The notes under the pieces are model-generated. The model searched no databases. It was not told the DNA's origin and worked only from the letters and a program-made list of their open reading frames with translations. A stretch of 64,000 nt of DNA from Pseudomonadota bacterium. Its GTDB lineage: Bacteria; Pseudomonadota; Alphaproteobacteria; Rhizobiales; Xanthobacteraceae. The DNA lies in the NCBI GenBank assembly GCA_023404675.1, contig JAEYAW010000030.1, positions 558,001 to 622,000 on the forward strand. The letters are read 5' to 3'. Of this stretch, positions 31,674 to 40,536 are shown piece by piece. Within the stretch, counting starts at the first letter, position 1; every line of letters starts with the position of its first letter. Made by a program: the position numbers and the translations under genes.

Positions 31674-32549
31674 TTAGCGGGTGGAGAGTGTCGTCGATCC
31701 GGTACCCATCTGCTTGAGCGTCGGCGCCAGCGATGGCGCGCGAACCGTTGGCCGGTAGAGGCCGCGCCGCTGCGGGTGCGGCTCGAAGGCGTCCGTCAAT
31801 CCGATCACCGTTTCCGCCGCGCCCAGAATCAGCGCGCCATCTGGCTCAAGGCAGCGCGCCAGCCGGCGGAAGATCTCCGCCTTGGTCGGCTGATCGAAAT
31901 AGATCAGCACGTTGCGGCACAGGACGATATCGAACACTCCGAGATGGCTGAAATCCTGCAGCAGGTTCAACTGCTGGTGCCGCACCATCGCACGGATATC
32001 GGCATTGATCTGCCATACGTCGCCGGTCTGCTGGAAATACTTCACCAGCAGCTGGATCGGCAGGCCGCGCTGCACCTCGAACTGGGTGAAAATTCCGGCT
32101 TTCGATTTCTCAAGGACGTTCTTGTTCAGGTCGGTCGCCACGATCTCGATGCGCCACCCGGCCAGCGCCGGCCCCATCTCCTTGAGCGTCATGGCAAGCG
32201 AATACGGCTCCTGCCCGGTCGACGAGGCCGCGCACCAGATCCGCAGTGTGCGTTTGTTGGCGCGTGCCTTCATCAGATCCGGCACCAGCGAGTCCTGGAA
32301 CATTCCGAACGGAAACTTGTCGCGAAAGAAAAACGTCTCGTTGGTCGTCATGGCCTCGACGACCTCGATCGCCAGCGGCTCGACGCCCGCCTTCACCTGC
32401 TGCACCAGTTCGGCAATGCCGTTCAACTTGGCCCGGCGCGCGATCGGCAACAGGCGGCTGTCGACGAGATATTGCTTGTCGGCGGACAGGTCGAGCCCGG
32501 AACGCTCCTTCAGGAATCGGCGAAGAAACTCGAAATGCGTCGTATCCAT
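31674..32549 (-). CDS. cheR: Chemotaxis protein methyltransferase CheR
   Basis: 291 residues. N-terminal helical CheR domain (about 1-75, with LKERSGLDLSADKQYLVDSRL), then the SAM-dependent methyltransferase domain with MTTNETFFFRDKFPF, IWCAASSTGQEPYSLAM (SAM motif I), IVATDLNKNVLEKSKAG and FDIVLCRNVLIYFDQPT. Methylates glutamates on receptors using S-adenosylmethionine. Start overlaps cheB stop in a TGATG arrangement, so translation is coupled. Last gene of the cheA-W-Y-B-R operon. No receptor (mcp) gene is in the window. Confidence 0.96.
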   Translation of the reverse strand: MDTTHFEFLRRFLKERSGLDLSADKQYLVDSRLLPIARRAKLNGIAELVQQVKAGVEPLAIEVVEAMTTNETFFFRDKFPFGMFQDSLVPDLMKARANKRTLRIWCAASSTGQEPYSLAMTLKEMGPALAGWRIEIVATDLNKNVLEKSKAGIFTQFEVQRGLPIQLLVKYFQQTGDVWQINADIRAMVRHQQLNLLQDFSHLGVFDIVLCRNVLIYFDQPTKAEIFRRLARCLEPDGALILGAAETVIGLTDAFEPHPQRRGLYRPTVRAPSLAPTLKQMGTGSTTLSTR

Positions 32550-33721
32550 CAGCCGACTCCAAACAACCTGTTGAGACGCGGTGCAATCTGATCGAGCGGC
32601 AGAACGGCCGAGCAAATTCCCGCATGCGCCGCCGCGCCAGGCATTCCCCAGACCACGCTGGTCGCTTCGTCCTGCGCGATCACGCTGCCGCCGGCTTTCG
32701 CGATCTCCGCGCCACCGCGCATCCCGTCCGAGCCCATGCCGGTGAGGATGGTGGCGGCGATCGCGCCCTGCCAGACCTCGATGGCCGACTGAAACAGAAC
32801 GTCCACGGCCGGCTTGCAGAAATTCACCGGCGGCCCGTCGTCGAGTGCGATGACCGGCTGTCCGGTCCCCTTGGCGACCCGCATGTGCCGCCCGCCCCGC
32901 GCCAGATAGATCTGGCCGGGACGAACGATCATGCCGTCGTCGGCCTCCTGTGCGGGCCGCCCTGACGCCCGTCCCAGATGCTCGGCAAGAATGGTGGTGA
33001 AGGTCGCCGGCATATGCTGGGTGATCAGCACCGGCACGCGATCGATCAGCGAGCCCAGTCCGGCAACGACCGTGGTGAGCGCCTGCGGCCCGCCCGTCGA
33101 GGAGCCGATCAGAAGGACACGCGGCACCAGCGTCCCGAACGGCCGCAGCGTGATCGGACCGCGCGGCTTCGACACAGGCGGATCGGCTGGAACGATCGAG
33201 GGCGCCGCCGTCACGGCGGGTGCCGCACCGGGCGACGCCGGGCGGGACATGCGCCCGGAGCGGGCGCGCGCCCGGCCTCCCAGCATGCGGATCTTCTCGA
33301 TGAGATCGCGCTTGAACGTATCGACGGTGCCCATCTCGCGGGTGGTCTCGGGCTTGGGCACATAATCCGTCGCACCAAGCGACAGCGCCTTCAAGCTGAT
33401 CTCGGCGTTTCGCCGCGTCAGTGTCGAGGCCATGATGACGATCAGATCGCGCTTGCGCGCCAGCAACTGGGGCAGCGCCGAAATCCCGTCCATCTCGGGC
33501 ATCTCGATATCGAGCACCACGACATCGGGCTGAACGTGTTCGACCTGATGGATGGCATCGAGTCCGGTCCGCAACGAGGCCACGACGGTCATGTCGCTTT
33601 CGGCATCGACCCAGCGCGAGATCAGGCCGCGAATGACGACGGAGTCGTCGACGACCATCACGCGCAGCAGCTCGGGCCGATCGGAACCACTGGACTTGGG
33701 TACCACTGCGAGACTGGTCAC
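32549..33721 (-). CDS. cheB: Chemotaxis protein-glutamate methylesterase CheB
   Basis: About 390 residues. Receiver domain near the N-terminus (RVMVVDDSVVIRGLI, VVVLDIEMPEMDGISALP with the phosphoacceptor Asp, DYVPKPE) joined by a Pro/Ala/Arg-rich linker to the CheB methylesterase domain with catalytic residues in LIGSSTGGPQAL (Ser), ITQHMPATF (His) and ILTGMGSDGMRGG (Asp). Removes methyl esters from receptors and may deamidate glutamine. The start is uncertain: GTG 33721 is used, TTG 33739 and GTG 33706 are alternatives, and no ATG is present before the conserved core. Stop overlaps cheR start. Confidence 0.94.
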   Translation of the reverse strand: MTSLAVVPKSSGSDRPELLRVMVVDDSVVIRGLISRWVDAESDMTVVASLRTGLDAIHQVEHVQPDVVVLDIEMPEMDGISALPQLLARKRDLIVIMASTLTRRNAEISLKALSLGATDYVPKPETTREMGTVDTFKRDLIEKIRMLGGRARARSGRMSRPASPGAAPAVTAAPSIVPADPPVSKPRGPITLRPFGTLVPRVLLIGSSTGGPQALTTVVAGLGSLIDRVPVLITQHMPATFTTILAEHLGRASGRPAQEADDGMIVRPGQIYLARGGRHMRVAKGTGQPVIALDDGPPVNFCKPAVDVLFQSAIEVWQGAIAATILTGMGSDGMRGGAEIAKAGGSVIAQDEATSVVWGMPGAAAHAGICSAVLPLDQIAPRLNRLFGVG

Positions 33722-33786
33722 TTTCAATACCTGACGCAACTTACTTACAAACGTGGCCGTATGGCCACGCAGACCGCGACACGCGA

Positions 33787-34152
33787 TCAGATCAAACCGA
33801 CTTCCTGAAACTTGGCGGTCATAATTTCGCTGTCGAACGGCTTCATGATGTATTCATTGGCGCCCGCGTGAAGCGCCCGCGCGATATGCGCCACGTCGTT
33901 CTCGGTCGTACAGAACACGACCTTGGGCTGATCGCCGCCGGGCAGGAGGCGAAGGTGGCGCAGAAACTCATACCCGTCCATCACGGGCATGTTCCAGTCG
34001 AGCAGCACCGCGTCCGGCAGCCCCTGACGGCACACCGCCAGCGCCTTCTCGCCGTCCTCGGCCTCGACAATCCGGAAGTCGAGACCTTCAAGAATGCGCC
34101 GCGCGACTTTCCTGATGACGCTGGAATCATCGACAACCAGGCACGTTTTCAT
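33787..34152 (-). CDS. cheY: Chemotaxis response regulator CheY-like
   Basis: 121 residues, single receiver domain: CLVVDDSSVIRKVARRIL, phosphoacceptor Asp52 in VLLDWNMPVMDGYEFL, Thr in FCTTENDV and Lys in YIMKPFDSE. No output domain, so it acts by binding a partner, most likely the flagellar switch after phosphorylation by CheA. The similarity to alphaproteobacterial two-component chemotaxis CheY (short C-terminus) is good. Position between cheW and cheB supports the assignment. Confidence 0.93.
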   Translation of the reverse strand: MKTCLVVDDSSVIRKVARRILEGLDFRIVEAEDGEKALAVCRQGLPDAVLLDWNMPVMDGYEFLRHLRLLPGGDQPKVVFCTTENDVAHIARALHAGANEYIMKPFDSEIMTAKFQEVGLI

Positions 34153-34200
34153 ATGCGCATCTCCCTGTGGGCCGGATCGATCCAGCCGCTTATCCGTTCC

Positions 34201-34680
34201 CTATGCAGCCGCAGCGTCCTTGGCGACGTCGAGAACCGCGTCGACATCCAGCACGACCAGCAGACGCCCCTCAAGCCGATAGACACCCAGCGCCATCAGC
34301 GCCAGACGCGGATCGAGATTGACCGGGTTCGGCTCGCGCGCGTCGTTGCGAAGCTTCACCACCTCGCCGATGGAATCGATCAGAAGCCCGAACGACTCGC
34401 CACGCAGATCAACGCCTGCCGCCATCTGCGAATGCCCCGCCTCCCGCGGCGGCAGGCTGAGCCGCGCGCGCATGTCGATGGCGGTCACGATCCGGCCGCG
34501 CAGATTGAGAATCCCCGCAACCTCGCGCGGCGCCAGCGGAACGCGCGTCAGCCGTTCCGGAATAAAGACATCCTGCACACGGGAGATCGGAAGGCCGAAC
34601 ATCTGGTCGTCGATCATCGCCGTGACGTATTCGGTCAGTGCGCTGTCGTCGTTCGCCGGCTTGAGTGCTTTGATATCCAT
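34201..34680 (-). CDS. cheW: Chemotaxis coupling protein CheW
   Basis: 159 residues, one CheW (SH3-like double barrel) domain: LTEYVTAMIDDQMFGLPISR, IPERLTRVPLAPREVAGILNLRGRIVTAIDMRARL and SFGLLIDSIGEVVKL. Links receptors to CheA. Sits directly after cheA (12 bp gap) and before cheY in the operon. Confidence 0.96.
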   Translation of the reverse strand: MDIKALKPANDDSALTEYVTAMIDDQMFGLPISRVQDVFIPERLTRVPLAPREVAGILNLRGRIVTAIDMRARLSLPPREAGHSQMAAGVDLRGESFGLLIDSIGEVVKLRNDAREPNPVNLDPRLALMALGVYRLEGRLLVVLDVDAVLDVAKDAAAA

Positions 34681-34692
34681 GATCGAACTCCG

Positions 34693-37395
34693 TTACGCTG
34701 CCGCCGCGGTCTGCGCCGCCTCGGTTGTCTGCTCCTTGAGCGCGGCGATCAGGCCCGGCCGGTCGAACTTCGCCACGTAATCGTGGAAGCCCGCCTGCCG
34801 GCCGCGCTCGATCGCCACCGGCGACACCATGGCCGACAGCGCGATGATCGGGACATCGACCATGCGCTTGTCGGCGCGGATCGCTTCGGCCAGTTCGAAC
34901 CCGTTCATGCCCGGCATCTCGATGTCGGTCAGGATCACGTCGAACTTGTTCGCCCGCAGCGCCGACAGCGCCTCGTCGCCATTGCTGGCGAGCTGGACCT
35001 GATAGCCCGCCGCCTTCAGCACCGGCTCAAGCATGTTGCGGAAGAAGGCCGAGTCGTCGACGAGCAGGATGGAGCGCGTCCAGTCGGCGGTCTTGGTCTC
35101 GGAGCGGTTGAACCAGTCCGCGAAGGCCATCGGCAGGTAATGCGCGACATCGATCACGTCGGTGGCCGAGCCCTTCACAATCGCCGAGCCGAGCAGCCCT
35201 TCGCGGCTGGAGGCGACCTCGATCTTGAGATGCTCCTGCACGATATCGACGATCTCATCCACCGCGAGGCCCATCTGCCGGGTCTCGTCGGAGAAGACGA
35301 GAATCGGCTGCAGACCGCTGGTGCGCAGCGAGACGCCCGGCATCGTCACCAGCGGCATCAGGCGGCCGCGATACTGTACGACATAACGGCCATCGCAGGA
35401 CTCGATGGTATCGGCGGAGATTTCCTCCAGCCGGGTGACCAGCGAGAGCGGCACGGCCTTCGGCTGCTGCGATCCGGCGCGGAACACCAGGAGCGACGTC
35501 TGCGGCCCGGCATCTCCCTGCCGCTGATGCATGTCGTCGTCGGTCGCCTGCCCCGCAACCGAAGCACCGAGCGCGTGCGCGATGCCGTTCGGATCGACGA
35601 TGAGGATCACCGCGCCGTCGCCGAGAATGGTGTTGCCGGAGAACATCGTGATGTGACGAAGCTTGCTCGACATCGGCTTCACCACGATTTCCTCGGTGTG
35701 GAACACGGTGTCCACCACGATGCCGAAGATCTGGCTGCCGATCTGGGTGACGACGATGAAGCCGTTCTCCACGTTTCCGGCGTCGTCGATTTCCAGAATG
35801 CTGCGCAGATGGATCAGCGGCAGCAGCTTGTCGCGCAGGCGCAGCACGGGCGTATCCTTGATACGCTCGATGCGATGTTCGGAGGCGGCGCGCACGCTGA
35901 CGAGCTCGATCACCGCCAACTGGGGAATGGCGAAGCGTTCCCCGCCCGCCTCGACGATCAGTGCCGAGACGATGGCCAGCGTCAGCGGAATCTTGATGGT
36001 GATGCTGCTGCCTTCGCCGCGCACCGACTTGACGTCGATGGTACCGCCGATCTGATCGATGTTGGTCCGAACCACGTCCATGCCGACGCCGCGGCCCGAC
36101 ACGCTCGTCACCGACGCCGCCGTCGAGAAGCCCGGCGCGAAGATGAACTTGTGGATCTGCGCCTCGGTCATCTTCTCGATCTCGGCCTCGGAGACGAGAC
36201 CGTTGGCGATCGCCTTCGCCTTGATGCGATCGGTATCGAGACCGCGGCCGTTGTCCGCGATGCAGATGATGATATGGCCGCCCTCGTGATAGGCCGACAG
36301 GCGGATCGTGCCCTGCTCCGGCTTGCCGTTGCTCAGACGCTCCAGCGGCGATTCCAGGCCGTGATCGGCCGAATTGCGCACCATGTGCGTGAGCGGGTCC
36401 TTGATGAGGTCCAGCACCTGGCGGTCGAGTTCGGTATCCGCGCCGTGCATTTCGAGTTCGATCTGCTTGCCGAGTTCGGCGGCGAGGTCGCGCACGATGC
36501 GGGGCAGCTTCTGCCACGCGTTGCCGATCGGCTGCATGCGCGTCTTCATGACGCCTTCCTGCAGCTCGGCAGTCACGCTCGACAGCCGCTGCAACGGCAC
36601 CTTGAATTCGTTGTCGGTCTGCTTGCGGCTGATCTCCAGCAACTGATTGCGGGTCAGCACCAGCTCGGAGACCATCGTCATGAGATGTTCGATCGTGTCG
36701 ACGTTCACACGGATCGACTGGTTGGCGATCTTGTCGCTTTCGGCGACTTCGCCATCGCCGCCCTTCTTGGCGCGCGCAGCCGGTGCCTTTGCCGCCGCGA
36801 CCTCGGGAGATGCAGGCGCGGCCTCGGGGATCTCGGCGTCGGATGCGGCGATCTGCGGAGCCGCCACGGTCGGGACGGACACCTCGCTGGCGGTTTCGCG
36901 AAAGGCGCGCTCCAGCTCGTCGAGCGAGACCTCGCCCGGACGCAGCGGCCGTTCGAGAACCTGCTCGATCAGCGTGCCGGTGCTCACGACGGCTGGGGCC
37001 GGCGGAGGCGGCGCGGCGGCGGCGCCTTCGGCGGCGGCCTGCAACTGCAGGATCAGATCCTGATCGTCGCCGGCCGGCTCGGCCTCGTTCGCTTCGAGCT
37101 CGGCGAGAATCTCTTTCAGGCGATCAATCGTTGTAAGAATAAGAGAGACGGATGCGCCGGTGACGGCCATGCCGTCCCGGAATTTGCCCATCAGCGTTTC
37201 GGCGGCGTGGGCCAGCGCTTCCAGGCGCGGCAGGCCGAGGAAACCGCAAGTTCCCTTGATGGTGTGGACCAATCGGAAAATATTATCGAGGATGGCCGCG
37301 TTGTTCGGCTCCTGCTCGAACTTGATCAACTGATTGTCGACCGTATCGAGGCTCTCATTGGTCTCGGTGAGAAATTCCCGAAGCAGATCATCCAT
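34693..37395 (-). CDS. cheA: Hybrid chemotaxis histidine kinase CheA with receiver domain
   Basis: 900 residues. Domains: HPt 1-105 with phosphoacceptor His44 in FRLVHTIKGTCGFLG; a Pro/Ala/Glu-rich linker (about 110-225) with no clear P2; dimerisation helices (about 230-300); HATPase from about 305 to 480 with HMVRNSADHGLE, IADNGRGLD and SGRGVGMDVVRTNI; CheW-like domain 1 (about 485-610) and a second CheW-like unit (about 630-760, SLLVFRAGSQQPKAVPLSLV onward); C-terminal receiver with ILLVDDSAFFRNML and Asp824 in LTDIEMPGMNGFELA. Two CheW modules plus a receiver form a hybrid architecture known in alphaproteobacteria, where the receiver can act as a phosphate sink. First gene of the operon, with 167 bp to chpT upstream. 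Confidence 0.95.
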   Translation of the reverse strand: MDDLLREFLTETNESLDTVDNQLIKFEQEPNNAAILDNIFRLVHTIKGTCGFLGLPRLEALAHAAETLMGKFRDGMAVTGASVSLILTTIDRLKEILAELEANEAEPAGDDQDLILQLQAAAEGAAAAPPPPAPAVVSTGTLIEQVLERPLRPGEVSLDELERAFRETASEVSVPTVAAPQIAASDAEIPEAAPASPEVAAAKAPAARAKKGGDGEVAESDKIANQSIRVNVDTIEHLMTMVSELVLTRNQLLEISRKQTDNEFKVPLQRLSSVTAELQEGVMKTRMQPIGNAWQKLPRIVRDLAAELGKQIELEMHGADTELDRQVLDLIKDPLTHMVRNSADHGLESPLERLSNGKPEQGTIRLSAYHEGGHIIICIADNGRGLDTDRIKAKAIANGLVSEAEIEKMTEAQIHKFIFAPGFSTAASVTSVSGRGVGMDVVRTNIDQIGGTIDVKSVRGEGSSITIKIPLTLAIVSALIVEAGGERFAIPQLAVIELVSVRAASEHRIERIKDTPVLRLRDKLLPLIHLRSILEIDDAGNVENGFIVVTQIGSQIFGIVVDTVFHTEEIVVKPMSSKLRHITMFSGNTILGDGAVILIVDPNGIAHALGASVAGQATDDDMHQRQGDAGPQTSLLVFRAGSQQPKAVPLSLVTRLEEISADTIESCDGRYVVQYRGRLMPLVTMPGVSLRTSGLQPILVFSDETRQMGLAVDEIVDIVQEHLKIEVASSREGLLGSAIVKGSATDVIDVAHYLPMAFADWFNRSETKTADWTRSILLVDDSAFFRNMLEPVLKAAGYQVQLASNGDEALSALRANKFDVILTDIEMPGMNGFELAEAIRADKRMVDVPIIALSAMVSPVAIERGRQAGFHDYVAKFDRPGLIAALKEQTTEAAQTAAAA

Positions 37396-37562
37396 CGTGA
37401 AAAGCCTTGTACCTTATGCACCGGATCCCGGCGCGCTTCTGGTACAGGCAGTTTCACCGCAAAGCGTTTAATATTCGTTGAGTATGACCGGCAAAGTTCC
37501 ATATCCCGGGAACCAGCCGGACGATGGAATGGCCTGCCGCCCGGCGGGGCGGATGGAATTTA

Positions 37563-38210
37563 TCAGCCCGGCGTCGCCGCCACCACGACGGCCTCGCCTT
37601 CCATGGCAAGGCCGACCGAAAGGCCGCACGACTCGGCCAGAAGGCGGGTGTAATAGGGCTGCACCGCGTGAGCATCCACGGTCCCCTCCGCACGCCCGGC
37701 AAGACTGTCGGCGACGTTCTGCGGCAGCCGCGCATTGAGCCCGGTGGCCTCAATGCGGAAGCCCGCGGCCTCCCCCTCGCCGGTCTGCCCGACCACCAGC
37801 GTGCCACCCCGCGGAACCGTCTGCTGGGCAATGACCAGCATGTTCAGCAGCAGCTTGACGCGGTTCTTCGGGAGCAGCGCGCGCGTCAGATTCCAGGTGA
37901 GCCTGGTGCGATCGTCCTCGATATGGCCGCGCGCCATCGCCTCGGCGTCGCCGGTGTCGATCTGCGCACCGGCCGAGCCTGCGGCGCCGAAGGCCAGACG
38001 GCAGAATTGCAGCCGCGCGGACGCGGTCTTCGCGCTCTTGCGGATCAGGTCCAGCGCGAACTCGGCATCGTCCCCTTTCGGATTGTCGTCGAGCACCTCA
38101 AGGCCATTGACGATCGCACCCACAGGGCTGATGAGATCGTGACACACGCGCGAGCACAGAAGCGCGGCGAGTTCGAGAGCATCGGCCGGAGCGGGAGGAG
38201 CGGACATCAT
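37563..38210 (-). CDS. chpT: Histidine phosphotransferase ChpT
   Basis: 215 residues. The N-terminal helical dimerisation module carries the phosphorylated His in LLCSRVCHDLISPVGAIVNG, the ChpT signature; the C-terminal half has a degenerate HATPase-like fold (LLPKNRVKLLLNMLVIAQQ, GGTLVVGQTGEG). ChpT passes phosphate from hybrid kinase CckA to CtrA and CpdR. Two adjacent ATGs (38210 and 38207) follow a CAGGG site; either may be used. It lies just upstream of the che operon on the same strand, 9.4 kb from ctrA, so a relay component and its target are in one neighbourhood. Confidence 0.9.
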   Translation of the reverse strand: MMSAPPAPADALELAALLCSRVCHDLISPVGAIVNGLEVLDDNPKGDDAEFALDLIRKSAKTASARLQFCRLAFGAAGSAGAQIDTGDAEAMARGHIEDDRTRLTWNLTRALLPKNRVKLLLNMLVIAQQTVPRGGTLVVGQTGEGEAAGFRIEATGLNARLPQNVADSLAGRAEGTVDAHAVQPYYTRLLAESCGLSVGLAMEGEAVVVAATPG

Positions 38211-38354
38211 TATGAACCCTGCTGGAATCGGAACGGCGTGGATTGTCATCCGGCCGGCGAATCGTGCCGGCACAGGTTTGATACACCGTCGGCCGTTGCG
38301 CGGCCATACGGCGGCCGGAACGGCCCGGGGCGGTGCGTGGCGACGAGGGACGGC

Positions 38355-39191
38355 ATGCCGTTGATCGAAGCAAGACAGGCCGTGGCCCTGCTGGACCCGC
38401 TGACGGATCTCGCCATCGCGGCGGGCGCGGCGATTCTCGCGGTCAACCGCGCGGCCATGAGTGTATGCGACAAGCCGGATCACTCCCCGGTCACCGAGGC
38501 CGATCACGCGGCCGACCGGGTGATCGCGCAGGGCCTCGGCCGCCTGCTGCCGGATGTGCCGGTGCTTTCCGAGGAGCGGACCCACCTCGCATCGCCGCCC
38601 TATGATGGCAGTTTCGTGCTGGTCGATCCGCTCGACGGCACCCGCGAGTTCATAGAGGGCCGCGACGAATACACGGTGAACATCGCCATCGTAACCGACG
38701 GCCGCCCGCTGCTGGGGCTCGTCGGCGCGCCGGCGGCCGGCCTGCTCTGGCGCGGCGTGGTCGGCCATGGCGCGGAGCGGATCGCCATCGCGGCGGATGG
38801 CTCGCGGACGGGGGTGCCGATCCATACCCGGCCCGCGCCGCTTTCCGGCGAGGCCTGGACGGTGACCGTCAGCCGCTCACACGGCGACCGCAACACGGAC
38901 GCCTTCATCACGCGTCTGCCCGCCGCACGACGGCTCGGCATCGGTTCGGCGCTGAAGTTCTGCCGGGTCGCCGAAGGACTCGCGGACGTCTATCCGCGTC
39001 TCGGACCGACCTGCGAGTGGGACGTCGCCGCCGGCCACGCCGTCATCGAGGCCGCAGGCGGGCGGATCACCACCCCGGAAGGCGCCCCGCTCCGCTTCGG
39101 CGCGATCCGGCCGGATTTCATCGTTCCCGGCTTCATCGCGTGGGGCGATCCGGCGGCCGAGCGGCAACTCGCTCCGGCCCTTATTCGCTGA
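38355..39191 (+). CDS. cysQ: CysQ-like 3'(2'),5'-bisphosphate nucleotidase / inositol monophosphatase family
   Basis: 278 residues. Lithium-sensitive phosphatase fold with metal-binding motifs EERTHL, VDPLDGTREFIEGRDEYTVN and CEWDVAAGHAVIEAAGG. This set is typical of CysQ, which removes 3'-phosphoadenosine 5'-phosphate formed in sulfate activation, although inositol monophosphatases share the motifs. ATG 38355 follows GAGGGAC. Its 3' end overlaps that of the convergent YHS gene by 11 bp. Confidence 0.87.
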   Translation: MPLIEARQAVALLDPLTDLAIAAGAAILAVNRAAMSVCDKPDHSPVTEADHAADRVIAQGLGRLLPDVPVLSEERTHLASPPYDGSFVLVDPLDGTREFIEGRDEYTVNIAIVTDGRPLLGLVGAPAAGLLWRGVVGHGAERIAIAADGSRTGVPIHTRPAPLSGEAWTVTVSRSHGDRNTDAFITRLPAARRLGIGSALKFCRVAEGLADVYPRLGPTCEWDVAAGHAVIEAAGGRITTPEGAPLRFGAIRPDFIVPGFIAWGDPAAERQLAPALIR

Positions 39192-39681
39192 GGCTGTCGC
39201 GCAGGTCCGGCCAATTCTTCTCGGCGACGCCGAGATAGCGGGCCGGATCGGCGGCGAACGCGTCGCGATTGCTTTCGCGATAGAACAGGTAGAGCCGCTG
39301 TCCGACGACGAGCCACAGTTGCGCGTTCCCGGCAACCGGCTTGCCGCGCGCGACATCGACGGGATCGTAGCCGCCGAAACGCGGCGCGTACACATCGGGG
39401 CGCTGAACAAAGAAAACGCGATTGTCGGGATTGGCGAAGCGCCAGACCACACCCTGCGCCATCGTCTCGATGGCCGGATCTCCCGGCACCGGACGGGCGT
39501 CCGTGAAATAGGCCACCGGATCGTAACCGCCGATGGCAAGGCCGGTATGGCGGTCGGCCACCACCCGCTCCGTCGGGCCGCCGAACGCCAGATCAGCACA
39601 ACCGAGCAGGCTCAGCGCACCTGCCGCGAAAATGGCGATTCCGGGGCGACGCGCCTTCTTTTCCTGCCGCTGTGCCGTCAT
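39181..39681 (-). CDS. YHS-domain-containing secreted/lipoprotein-like protein
   Basis: 166 residues. The N-terminus has an Arg/Lys-rich start and a hydrophobic helix ending LLGCADLAFG, so a signal peptide or possible lipobox (LLGC). The body contains AIGGYDPVAYFTD, a long insertion, ANPDNRVFFVQRP, YAPRFGGYDPVDVARG and YFYRESNRDAFAADPARYL-like elements, the YHS-type fold often linked to metal or copper handling. Function unknown. Start ATG at 39681; ends within the last codons of the convergent cysQ gene. Confidence 0.82.
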   Translation of the reverse strand: MTAQRQEKKARRPGIAIFAAGALSLLGCADLAFGGPTERVVADRHTGLAIGGYDPVAYFTDARPVPGDPAIETMAQGVVWRFANPDNRVFFVQRPDVYAPRFGGYDPVDVARGKPVAGNAQLWLVVGQRLYLFYRESNRDAFAADPARYLGVAEKNWPDLRDSLSE

Positions 39682-39711
39682 AGTTCCTGTCGATAAGTTG
39701 AGTCGGGGAAA

Positions 39712-40413
39712 GTGGATGCATTCTACGCCATGCACCGTCAGCAGGCGGTTAAGGATGCGCTCACGTCACACGATGTCATCTCAAGGGGGTTCGCACGCCA
39801 CATGGTGTCGTTTTTCGGGTCGCAATCACGCCTTGCATCTCGTCTGTGGATGGTCGTCGTCGCCATGTTGCTGGTGTCTTTTGCCGAGCCGGCGATGGCA
39901 CAGCAACGCGGACCGCGCGCGTCTTCACCCGACCATTACAACGCCGATGAATTGGGGGCGGCAGGACGTCGGTTTTTCGGTAACGTCTCGCGCGGCCTCG
40001 CTTCGGTGATCGAGCGGGCCGTCAGCCAGTTCGGCCTGCCCAACGGCTATGTGCTCGGCGAGGAAGGCAGCGGCGCGCTGGTGGCGGGCCTGCGCTATGG
40101 CGAGGGCACTCTCTACACCAAGAACGCAGGCGACCTGCGGGTCTACTGGCAGGGGCCCTCGGTCGGCTTCGACTGGGGCGGCGACGGGGCGCGCACCATG
40201 ATGCTGATCTACAACCTGCCCGCCACGGATGCGATCTACCAGCGCTTCGCCGGCATCGATGGCTCGGCCTATGTCATCGGCGGGTTCGGGATGACGGCGC
40301 TCACGGCCAACAACATCGTCGTCGTTCCGATCCGGTCCGGTCTCGGCCTGCGGCTCGGGGCCAATATCGGTTACCTGAAGTTCACGCCGCGTCCGACCTG
40401 GAATCCATTCTGA
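39712..40413 (+). CDS. DUF1134 family protein
   Basis: 233 residues from GTG 39712 (GGGGAA upstream); an internal ATG at 39802 would give a shorter form closer to the hydrophobic segment. A signal-type helix at about 43-64 ends AMAQQR, followed by the DUF1134 domain with LPNGYVLGEEGSGALVAGLR, YGEGTLYTKNAGDLRVYWQ, GPSVGFDWGGDGARTMMLIY and VVVPIRSGLGLRLGANIGYL. Typical alphaproteobacterial periplasmic protein with no assigned role; resembles the SH3-like/YSC84-type lipid-binding proteins in the GLR-N-G pattern (weak). Confidence 0.88.
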   Translation: MDAFYAMHRQQAVKDALTSHDVISRGFARHMVSFFGSQSRLASRLWMVVVAMLLVSFAEPAMAQQRGPRASSPDHYNADELGAAGRRFFGNVSRGLASVIERAVSQFGLPNGYVLGEEGSGALVAGLRYGEGTLYTKNAGDLRVYWQGPSVGFDWGGDGARTMMLIYNLPATDAIYQRFAGIDGSAYVIGGFGMTALTANNIVVVPIRSGLGLRLGANIGYLKFTPRPTWNPF

Positions 40414-40536
40414 TCCCGGAAACCGGGAGGTTTACCCCGAACCTCTGCGGAGATTCACGTTAACAGCGCCCCGCGCTGGCCTTCCGCCGCAGGCCCGTGC
40501 CATGGTACCTGATCGCTTTCCGCGGGGATATTGTCG

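Noticed and set aside
33868..37653. A very long open frame (over 1200 codons) antisense to cheA, cheW and cheY
   Set aside because: It mirrors the GC-rich codon pattern of real chemotaxis genes on the other strand, is Arg/His/Gly-rich, and has no domain or ribosome site.
40414..40428. Terminator after the DUF1134 gene
   Set aside because: TCCCGG/CCGGGA forms a 6-bp stem with a 3-base loop but no T-run follows, so evidence is too thin.
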